Of a DNA stretch of 64,000 nucleotides, positions 34,226-40,991 are shown piece after piece. Position numbers and translations under genes: made by a program. The stretch comes from Longispora albida DSM 44784. Its GTDB lineage: Bacteria; Actinomycetota; Actinomycetes; Mycobacteriales; Micromonosporaceae. Within the stretch, counting starts at the first letter, position 1. The number at the start of each line of letters is the position of its first letter. The stretch is from the NCBI RefSeq assembly GCF_000379825.1, contig NZ_KB903814.1, forward strand, positions 1 through 64,000. Reading direction: 5' to 3'. The notes under the pieces were generated by a model. That model searched no databases and had not been told where the DNA came from. It was given only the letters and a program-made list of their open reading frames with translations.

Positions 34226-34253
34226 TTGACCAGATTATGAAGACCGGTCTACT
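34226..34253 (+). promoter_or_regulatory. promoter of the TetR gene with overlapping operator
   Basis: TTGACC (34226-34231) and TCTACT (34248-34253) are spaced 16 bases, a good -35/-10 pair. The putative operator AAGACCGGTCTAC (34240-34252) overlaps the -10. With the start codon at 34263 the transcript would have almost no leader. The site recurs at 34845-34860, before the next gene. Confidence 0.65.
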
Positions 34254-34262
34254 CTTCGGGGC

Positions 34263-34817
34263 ATGGGACAGAAGGGCGAGGAGACGCGGACCCGGCTGCT
34301 GGACGCCGCCTCGCGGCTCCTGGAGTCGGGCGGCTACTTCGGAGCGGGGCTCAACCAGGTCATCGCCGAGAGCGGCGCCCCGCGCGGCTCTCTCTACTTC
34401 CACTTCCCCGGCGGCAAGGACCAGCTGGTCAGCGAGTCGGTACGCCGGGCGGGGCGTGACATCAGTGCGCTCATCACCGGCCTGGAGGCCACCAGCACCG
34501 CCGACCTGCTCTCCCAGCTGCTCGCCGTGCTCGGCGACCGGCTGGAGCGATCGGCCTGGCACCAGGGCTGCCCGGTCGCGACCGTCGCACTGGAACTGTC
34601 CGCGACGAACGACGCCGTGCAGCAGGTGTGCTCGGAGGCCTACCAGTCCTGGGAGGCGGCGCTGCGCGACCAGCTGCTCGCCGACGGGCATCCGGACGCC
34701 GAGGACCTGGCCACCACCGTCCTCGCACTGATCGAGGGCGGGCTGCTGCTCGCGCGGGCCCACCGGAGCAGGCAGCCGCTGATCCGGGTCAGCCGGACGA
34801 TCAAGGCCATCCTGTAG
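34263..34817 (+). CDS. TetR-family repressor, LmrA/YxaF type
   Basis: The protein is 184 residues. The N-terminal TetR helix-turn-helix is clear (TRTRLLDAASRLLESGG, then IAESGAPRGSLYFHFPGGKDQL). The ligand domain, with HQGCPVATVALELS and EGGLLLARAHRS, matches the LmrA/YxaF subgroup, whose members repress drug-efflux or oxidoreductase genes and respond to small aromatic compounds. Matching operator-like sites lie in its own promoter and before the downstream SDR/hydrolase gene, so it probably represses both. The start lies within 10 bases of the -10 box, suggesting leaderless translation. Confidence 0.9.
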   Translation: MGQKGEETRTRLLDAASRLLESGGYFGAGLNQVIAESGAPRGSLYFHFPGGKDQLVSESVRRAGRDISALITGLEATSTADLLSQLLAVLGDRLERSAWHQGCPVATVALELSATNDAVQQVCSEAYQSWEAALRDQLLADGHPDAEDLATTVLALIEGGLLLARAHRSRQPLIRVSRTIKAIL

Positions 34818-34844
34818 GACGGCGCTTTTTCGTACCCAAAAAAT

Positions 34845-34860
34845 ATGTAGATTGGTCTAC
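34845..34860 (+). promoter_or_regulatory. second TetR operator, before the SDR/hydrolase gene
   Basis: ATGTAGATTGGTCTAC shares 13 of 16 positions with ATGAAGACCGGTCTAC at 34237-34252 and keeps the AGA-n4-TCT dyad. It lies 13 bases before the start codon of the next gene. Confidence 0.6.
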
Positions 34861-34873
34861 AGAGGGAGTGCGC

Positions 34874-36598
34874 ATGTCGCCAGATTCGATCGTCTTCGGC
34901 GCGGCCGGGTTCATCGGCCGCTCGCTGGTCGCGGAACTTCTCGGCCAGGGCCGGCACGTGGCCGCGGCGCTCCGGCCGGGCTCGGAGGCCCGGCTCACCA
35001 GCTGGCTCAGCTCACGGGGCACGAGCCTGGACCGGCTCACTGTCGTCCACTGCGACATCACCGAGGCCGGGCTGGGGCTGCCCGCTGCCGGGTTCGACGG
35101 AGTGCGCGACGTGTACAACTCGGCTGCCGCGTTCGCTTGGGGACTGGCTGCGGAGACCGCGTACCAGGTCAACGTCACCGGCGCGCTGAACGTCCTCGAA
35201 TGGGCGGCTGAGCGCCCGGGACTGCGCAGGCTTGTGCACATCACCGGCTACCGGGCCTCGGTGAAGGAGAACAGCTCCTCGGGCGGCTACGAATCGTCCA
35301 AACTGGCTGCCGACATCGCGGTGACCGCCCGGGCTGCCGAGCTGGGCGTGCCGCTCACCATCGCCAACCCGAGCACGGTGATCGGGCCCGGCCAGTACAT
35401 CGGGCTGGCCGACATCGTCGCCGATCTGTGGCACGGAAGGCTTCCGGCCCTGCCCGGCGGCCGGGACACCTTCGTGCCGGTGGTGACTATCGACTACTTC
35501 GCGGCGTTCCTCGCGACCCTGCCGGAACGCACGGAGACCGCAGGGCAGTCGTACACCGTGCTCGACCCCGCGACGCCCAACCTGCCCGATCTCGTACGCC
35601 TGCTCGCCGATCACCTCGGTGTGCGGGCGCCCCGGCTCCAGATCCCGGTCGGTGTCATCCGCCGGCTGCCGCGCGCCCTGACCCGCGCCGAACCCGAGAC
35701 GCTCACGTTCCTGAGCGACGACCGGTACGACACGTCGGCGGCCGACGCGCACGCCCGCGTCGCAGGCCTGCGGATGCCGCCCGTCGAGGAGTCGCTCCGT
35801 GACTGGGCCGACCACCTGGTCGCGAGCCGGTTCGGGACGGCGGCGACGGCCGGGTCCGGCAGGTTCCGCGACGGGACGTGGCTCGCGGGCGACCAGGAAC
35901 ACCCGGAACACGTCCTGCTGCACGGAGTGCCCGTGGACAGCGACAGCTGGACGGAGGTGGCCACAGCACTGCACCCGTCCGGGCCTGGCGAGCCGGGCTG
36001 GGCGGCGCTGCGGGCGGACCTCCCGGGGCTCGGCCGGTCAGCCCCGTCGCCGAAGTCCCTGGTGGACTGGCTTGAGGAGCTGATGCGGCCCGTCACGTCC
36101 CGGCCCGTCCTCGTCGCGCACTCCCTCGCCTGCGAACCCGCCGTCCGCTACGCCCTCACCCACCCGGACCGGATCTCCCGGCTCGTGCTCGTGGCACCCG
36201 CGTTCCTCCAGGACCGCGCCAGCCTGCTGTCCCGGTCACCCCTCGCGGTACCCGCACTGCGGCGCATACCGGCCGCCCGGCTCGCCGCGCTGCTGGGCAT
36301 ACCCGAAGGCACGGCAGCCGACAGTGCCGCAGCGAACCTGGGCCGGCCGGGCGCAGCGCGCCGGGTCGTCCGCGCGCTGCGGGCAGCAAGCTCACCGGCC
36401 CGCCGTGCGGAGGCTCAGAACCTGTTGCGACAGCTCAAGGTGCCAGTCAGCGTCCTGGCCGGCGAGGCAGATCCCCTGCGGACGGCGGCCGGGTACCCGG
36501 TGACAGTCATCGCGGGCGCCGGGCACTACCCCCAGATCAGCCACCCAGCCGAGGTCGCACGCGCGCTCACGCCCCTGGCCGCAAGCCTCAGGCCGTAA
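34874..36598 (+). CDS. fusion of NAD(P)-dependent epimerase/dehydratase and alpha/beta-hydrolase
   Basis: The protein is 574 residues from ATG 34874 (GAGGGAG upstream). Residues 1-320 form an extended SDR: GAAGFIG nucleotide loop, CDITEAGL, and the active-site pair in GYESSKLAAD. After about residue 335 an alpha/beta-hydrolase follows: EHVLLHGVPVDSDSW, DLPGLGRS, the nucleophile elbow VLVAHSLACEPA, the late acid in LAGEADPL, and catalytic His in GAGHYPQISHP. The elbow reads A-H-S-L-A rather than G-x-S-x-G, so activity may be changed. Fusion suggests two steps on one substrate, such as reduction or epimerisation and ester cleavage. TetR control points to an induced detoxification or modification role. 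Confidence 0.85.
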   Translation: MSPDSIVFGAAGFIGRSLVAELLGQGRHVAAALRPGSEARLTSWLSSRGTSLDRLTVVHCDITEAGLGLPAAGFDGVRDVYNSAAAFAWGLAAETAYQVNVTGALNVLEWAAERPGLRRLVHITGYRASVKENSSSGGYESSKLAADIAVTARAAELGVPLTIANPSTVIGPGQYIGLADIVADLWHGRLPALPGGRDTFVPVVTIDYFAAFLATLPERTETAGQSYTVLDPATPNLPDLVRLLADHLGVRAPRLQIPVGVIRRLPRALTRAEPETLTFLSDDRYDTSAADAHARVAGLRMPPVEESLRDWADHLVASRFGTAATAGSGRFRDGTWLAGDQEHPEHVLLHGVPVDSDSWTEVATALHPSGPGEPGWAALRADLPGLGRSAPSPKSLVDWLEELMRPVTSRPVLVAHSLACEPAVRYALTHPDRISRLVLVAPAFLQDRASLLSRSPLAVPALRRIPAARLAALLGIPEGTAADSAAANLGRPGAARRVVRALRAASSPARRAEAQNLLRQLKVPVSVLAGEADPLRTAAGYPVTVIAGAGHYPQISHPAEVARALTPLAASLRP

Positions 36599-38000
36599 GC
36601 ACGCCCGGGGCGAACACGTCCTCGGACATCCCGAGCCTGTGCGCGACCCCGACACAGCCGTGGCAGGGGTCGATCGCCGAGCCTTCCGGCACGTAGCGGC
36701 CGCCGCCGGTCGTCCTGATCCCGCCGGGCTCGATCATCTCGGCGAGCTCGGCGGGGCTGTGCTCGTTGAGCATGGTGCTGAACAGGTTCACGGGCGCGCA
36801 GCACCGGAAGTCCCACTGGAGCCACTCCTGCTCGCGGCCGATCGCGAACCGAAGCCACTCCCGGTACCACTCGGCGAAGCCACCCGCGACCCGGCGGTAG
36901 GTCTCGTCCGACCCGGCCGCGTCGCACCACACCTCGCCGTAGTGCGCGGAATCCATCCGGAGCACCCACACCACACCACAGCCGGCGTGCGCGAGCGGGA
37001 TCAGGTCGTCGACCCGCCGGGCCGGCAGCAGCCCGTACCCGGGACCCGCACCCGAACCGGCGACGGTACCGAGGAACGCCCGATACTCCGCTGGCAGCGG
37101 GCCGACAGCCGCGTCGAGCGCGTCCAGCTCCGCCGCGCTCAGAGCCGGGGCCAGCTCGCCGCCATGTGCCCGCCAGCCACGCCAGCCGGCGGTCATCTCT
37201 GGTCCGGTCGCGCGCGCCGCGAGCCCGGCGAAGGTTCGCTCCAGTGTGGAGCGTTCCGGGAAGGGCAGTTCCTCCAGCGGTACGAGCACCGCCAGCTCCC
37301 TGAGCAGCGCGACGCCGCTGTCCGAGCCGGCTGGGGCTGCGGCGAAGGTCTCGGCGGCCGGCTGCCAGTCGCATCCGTTGACCTTCACCTCGGTGATCCG
37401 GCCGTGCGCGCTGTCGGAGACGAACACGCTGATGACGGTCGGGCCGACCAGCGCTGGCAGGCTGCCGGACTCCGCGACCAGCTTCGCGAGGTCGAACCCG
37501 AGCCCGGACCGCGCGTCGGCGATCAGCTGCCCGGGGTCGCCCTCGCCGAACATCATGGCCCGGTCCATCATCGCGCCGACCAGCCGGTAGGCCCGGCCGT
37601 CGATGGTGACCCGGTGCTCTTCGAGGTCGGGGTGCGTCGCGTTGGTGAACGCCGCCTGTAACACCGGCCCGAAGGTGCACGCCCAGTTGCAGGCCCCGAG
37701 GACGACAGCGTCGTGCGGGTCGGTGTCGTAACCGCTGGCCGACATGAACACGGGTGTGTCACCGAGCGGCCCGCCGGACAGCTCGAAGAACAGCGACGCG
37801 GCCTGGTAGCCGCCGCCGGCCTGCGTCAGCTCCGCGACCCGGCAGGACAGGCGCAGCCCGCCGAAGCCGAGGTCGATGACCTGGCCGTCGATCGTCGCCT
37901 CGCCGAAATGGCAGGCGATCCGCTCGACCAGGACCTTGCCGAGGTCCACGGTGATGGGTGGTGGGGTCAAGTCGCGCTTCTTGCGCCAGCGGCCGAACAT
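36588..38000 (-). CDS. DUF6348 and SMI1/KNR4 (SUKH) two-domain protein
   Basis: The protein is 470 residues. The N-terminal 220 residues look like DUF6348 (VERIACHFGEATIDGQVIDLGFGGLRL). From about 265 onward a SUKH/SMI1-KNR4 domain follows: LSAAELDALDAAVGPLPAEYRAFLGTVAGSGAG with the GYGLLPARR strand. SUKH domains are common as toxin immunity proteins but also have other binding roles. The extreme C-terminus has paired cysteines (DPCHGC) that could bind metal. No toxin gene is adjacent, so immunity is only one option. The 3' end overlaps the convergent SDR/hydrolase gene by 11 bases. Confidence 0.75.
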   Translation of the reverse strand: MFGRWRKKRDLTPPPITVDLGKVLVERIACHFGEATIDGQVIDLGFGGLRLSCRVAELTQAGGGYQAASLFFELSGGPLGDTPVFMSASGYDTDPHDAVVLGACNWACTFGPVLQAAFTNATHPDLEEHRVTIDGRAYRLVGAMMDRAMMFGEGDPGQLIADARSGLGFDLAKLVAESGSLPALVGPTVISVFVSDSAHGRITEVKVNGCDWQPAAETFAAAPAGSDSGVALLRELAVLVPLEELPFPERSTLERTFAGLAARATGPEMTAGWRGWRAHGGELAPALSAAELDALDAAVGPLPAEYRAFLGTVAGSGAGPGYGLLPARRVDDLIPLAHAGCGVVWVLRMDSAHYGEVWCDAAGSDETYRRVAGGFAEWYREWLRFAIGREQEWLQWDFRCCAPVNLFSTMLNEHSPAELAEMIEPGGIRTTGGGRYVPEGSAIDPCHGCVGVAHRLGMSEDVFAPGVLTA

Positions 38001-38048
38001 CGGGACATCATGCCGCAGGGTACGCGTCCCCGCAGCCCCGCCCGGGGA

Positions 38049-39029
38049 CTACCAGGCCCAGGCCTCCGGAGCCGGGCCGCCCTTGCCGATCGGCGGGAAG
38101 ATCTCGTCCAGCCGGTCCAGGACGTCACGGCCCAGGGTGAGGTCCAGGGCCGGGAGCGACTCGTAGAGCTGGGCCGCCGTGCGGGGGCCGATGATCGGCG
38201 CGGTCACCTCCGGCCGGGCCAGGAGCCAGGCCAGCGCGACGGCCGAGGGTTCGAGGCCGAGGTCAGCGCACAGGTCCTCGTACGCCTCGATGGCCGGCCG
38301 GTGCTGGGCGAGGGCCCGGGACCGCCCTTCGGGCTCGCGGCCGGGTACACCGTCGCGTTCCTTGCGCACCGCCCCCGACAGCAGGCCGCGGTGCAGCGGC
38401 GACCAGGGCAGCACACCGAGGCCGAGCCCGGCCGCCGCCGGCAGGACCTCCAGCTCGACGTGCCGGGTCAGCAGGTTGTACATGCACTGCTCCGACACCA
38501 GGCCGAGGAAGTGCCGCCTGTCCGCTGCCGCCTGCGCCGCAGCCAGGTGCCAGCCTGCGAAGTTCGACGAGCCCACGTAGCGCACCTTGCCCTGCGCGAC
38601 CAGCAGCTCCATCGCCTGCCAGATCTCCTCCCACGGCACGTCCCGGTCCACATGGTGCATCTGGTAAAGGTCTATCCACTCTGTACCGAGGCGGCGCAGC
38701 GAGGCCTCACACGCGGCGACGATGTTCCGCGCCGACAGGCCGCCCTCGTTGGGCCACTCCCCCATCCGGCTGTACACCTTGGTCGCGAGAACCACCTTGT
38801 CGCGCGGCCCGCCCTTCGCGAACCAGCCGCCGATGATCTGCTCGGTCAGCCCGGCGCCGAACTGCCCGCCGTAGCTGTTGGACGTGTCCACGAAGTTCAG
38901 GCCGTGATCGAGCGCGCCGCTGAGCATCTCGTGACTGGCCGCCTCGCCGGCCGACCAGCCGAAGTTCATGGTGCCCAGGCACAGCCGGCTGACCTTCAGG
39001 CCGGTCCGGCCGAGTCGGATGTATTCCAC
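38049..39029 (-). CDS. aldo/keto reductase
   Basis: The protein is 326 residues from GTG 39029, with GGAGGGGAG upstream. The AKR barrel signature begins EYIRLGRTGLKVSRLCLGTMNFG. The catalytic tetrad is visible: D and Y in NFVDTSNSYGG, K in VVLATKVY, and H in LYQMHHVD. GWSAGEAASHEML and APIIGPRTAAQL (cofactor phosphate end) are also typical. It should reduce aldehydes or ketones with NADPH; the substrate is not deducible. It is divergent from the ArsR-like regulator 85 bases away, which may control it. Confidence 0.92.
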   Translation of the reverse strand: MEYIRLGRTGLKVSRLCLGTMNFGWSAGEAASHEMLSGALDHGLNFVDTSNSYGGQFGAGLTEQIIGGWFAKGGPRDKVVLATKVYSRMGEWPNEGGLSARNIVAACEASLRRLGTEWIDLYQMHHVDRDVPWEEIWQAMELLVAQGKVRYVGSSNFAGWHLAAAQAAADRRHFLGLVSEQCMYNLLTRHVELEVLPAAAGLGLGVLPWSPLHRGLLSGAVRKERDGVPGREPEGRSRALAQHRPAIEAYEDLCADLGLEPSAVALAWLLARPEVTAPIIGPRTAAQLYESLPALDLTLGRDVLDRLDEIFPPIGKGGPAPEAWAW

Positions 39030-39114
39030 TGTCAGCTCCCCTCCGATGTCGTGACCCCACCGTAGGCACGGACAGCTGTGGCACCGAGCCGTTCGACTGT
39101 GCTCGAATACTGCG

Positions 39115-40086
39115 GTGATCCAGATCGAGTTCGCCGACAGCGACCTGGCCCGGGTCCGGTTCGGGCACTCGCCGATGGCCGAGGTCGTCACCAGCCTGTA
39201 CGCGCTGCGCCGGACCGCCAAGTTCTGGATGTACGACGCGTGGCGCACCGCCCTCCTGCCCCGGCTGCGCGAGGCGGCCCCGCGCACGCTGCTCGCGGTG
39301 ACCGGCGGGCCGGGCGGGTACGTGCCGGACTTCCTCACCCCGCTGCCGGTGGTGGCCCGCCCGGCCCTCGCCGGGGAGCTGGCCGAGATCGCCGCCACGC
39401 CCCTCGACCGGGTGGCGATGGAGGTGGCGGCTGGCTGGGCCGGTACCGAGGCACCGCCAGAGGCCGGGCGGTTCGCGACCGACCCGGCCGGCGGGCTGGC
39501 CGAGCTGGTCACCGACATCCGCCGGTACTTCGCCGTGGCCGTCGCCCCGCACTGGCCACGGCTGCGCGCCGCCGTCGAGGCCGAGCTGGCCCAGCGCGCC
39601 GCCCGGGCTGTCGAGCACGGTCCCCGGGCACTGGTCACGGATCTGCACCCCGGCCTGTCCTGGGACGGATCCGCGCTGCGGCTGGCCACTGTGGCCGATC
39701 GTGAGTCCAGCCTGGACGGTCACCCGCTGACGCTGATGCCAGCCGGGTTCTCCGGCCCGTGGGTGCACACGGTGATGAACGCGCCGGACGGCCGGGCGCT
39801 CTGGTACCCGCCGCACGGGCTCGGCCGGCTCTGGGACCAGCCGGTACCCGCCCCGTCCGAGGCGCTCGCCGCGCTGCTCGGCCCGACCCGCGCCGCCGTG
39901 CTGACCCTGCTGGCCGAGCCGGACAGTACCGGCGGCGTGGCCAAGGCGCTCGGCCTCGCCCCCGCGACGGCCTCGCACCACCTCACGACGCTGCGGGACG
40001 CGGGACTGGTCGCGGCACGGCGCGTCGGCCGGCGGCTGTGCTACGCCCGTACGCCACTCGGGCAGAGCCTGGCGGCCGGTGCGTGA
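39115..40086 (+). CDS. ArsR-like winged-helix transcriptional regulator with large N-terminal domain
   Basis: The protein is 323 residues from GTG 39115. The C-terminal 70 residues are an ArsR-type winged helix: ALLGPTRAAVLTLLAEP, then AKALGLAPATASHHLTTLRDAGLVAARRVGRRLCYART. The N-terminal 240 residues are a mixed domain (IEFADSDLARVRF, GHSPMAEVVTSLYAL) seen in many actinobacterial regulators of this type; its ligand is unknown. It lies divergently beside the aldo/keto reductase gene and likely governs it, and perhaps itself. Confidence 0.85.
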   Translation: MIQIEFADSDLARVRFGHSPMAEVVTSLYALRRTAKFWMYDAWRTALLPRLREAAPRTLLAVTGGPGGYVPDFLTPLPVVARPALAGELAEIAATPLDRVAMEVAAGWAGTEAPPEAGRFATDPAGGLAELVTDIRRYFAVAVAPHWPRLRAAVEAELAQRAARAVEHGPRALVTDLHPGLSWDGSALRLATVADRESSLDGHPLTLMPAGFSGPWVHTVMNAPDGRALWYPPHGLGRLWDQPVPAPSEALAALLGPTRAAVLTLLAEPDSTGGVAKALGLAPATASHHLTTLRDAGLVAARRVGRRLCYARTPLGQSLAAGA

Positions 40087-40170
40087 ACGGGGTTGCCAGG
40101 TACGGAAAGGGTCTGACATGATCCCCGGCGTGATGAACACCGTACGAAAGGGCGTACGCGCCCAGGCCGC

Positions 40171-40932
40171 ATGACGGCCCTGCGGCACGATCGTGCCGCC
40201 TACTGGCAGCAGGCCTCCGAGATCCGCGACGAATGGTCATACCTCGGCCGCGCCTGCACTCCCGCCGACCAGCCAGCCGCAGAGTCCGCACTGACCCAGC
40301 TGTACGCGAGGCTGGGCAGGCCACGGCCCCGGTTCGCCTGGGTCGCCTCGCCGCGTGAGGCTCAGCCGCTGGTGTCGGATCTGCCCACACTGGACGATCT
40401 GTATCGCTGGATCGTGTCCCCGCCCCGGGACGGCGTCCCGCCGCTGGCCAGTGACCTGGCGGCGGCAGTCGCCCGGCTCAGGGGCGCACTGGACGACCAG
40501 ATCCCCTCCCCGGCCCGGTTCGACCCGCCTCCGCCCCGGCGGAAGAAGGGCGAGAAGCTGCCGAGGATGAACGCCGAGCAGGCCCTCGCGTACGGGCTGC
40601 CGTTCGCGGAGATCGTCCGGCAGCACGTCAGGCAGGCACTCTTCGACGAGCTGGCGCACGGGTTCTACCTGCCGGCCAGGCGTGCTCTCGGGCCGGACCG
40701 GCCCGTGTGCTGGTACGGCCAGCAGGAAGCCCACTGGATCGCCTACTACGACGTGTGGCGCAGGCTCGGCCTGGCCGGCTACGGCACCGTCCTCGACGCT
40801 GACCTCGACGTCTGGCAGGTGATCGCCCGGTCGGCCGGCTGGTTCTGGCCAGGCGAGGACGTCTGCGTCGTCTCGGAACGCCCGGTCAGCCCCGGCGTCT
40901 TCGCCGACGGCTGGACCGTCCAGCTCCGGTAA
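40171..40932 (+). CDS. DUF6745-like protein, unknown function
   Basis: The protein is 253 residues, cytoplasmic, Arg-rich. The C-terminal part (WYGQQEAHWIAYYDVWRRLGL) resembles actinobacterial proteins of the DUF6745 type; I am only moderately sure of that match. A central Pro-rich basic stretch (PPPPRRKKGEKLPR) may be a flexible linker. There is no catalytic motif. ATG 40171 follows an 84-base gap after the ArsR-like gene. A hairpin terminator sits between it and the convergent ABC permease gene. Confidence 0.65.
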   Translation: MTALRHDRAAYWQQASEIRDEWSYLGRACTPADQPAAESALTQLYARLGRPRPRFAWVASPREAQPLVSDLPTLDDLYRWIVSPPRDGVPPLASDLAAAVARLRGALDDQIPSPARFDPPPPRRKKGEKLPRMNAEQALAYGLPFAEIVRQHVRQALFDELAHGFYLPARRALGPDRPVCWYGQQEAHWIAYYDVWRRLGLAGYGTVLDADLDVWQVIARSAGWFWPGEDVCVVSERPVSPGVFADGWTVQLR

Positions 40933-40942
40933 CCCCTGCCGT

Positions 40943-40982
40943 CGTGGCTGTCCCCGGCCGACGGGGGGCGGGGACAGCCACG
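40943..40982. terminator. 13-bp bidirectional hairpin terminator
   Basis: CGTGGCTGTCCCC (40943-40955) pairs perfectly with GGGGACAGCCACG (40970-40982), between the convergent genes ending at 40932 and 40992. Confidence 0.85.
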
Positions 40983-40991
40983 GCCAGGTGG

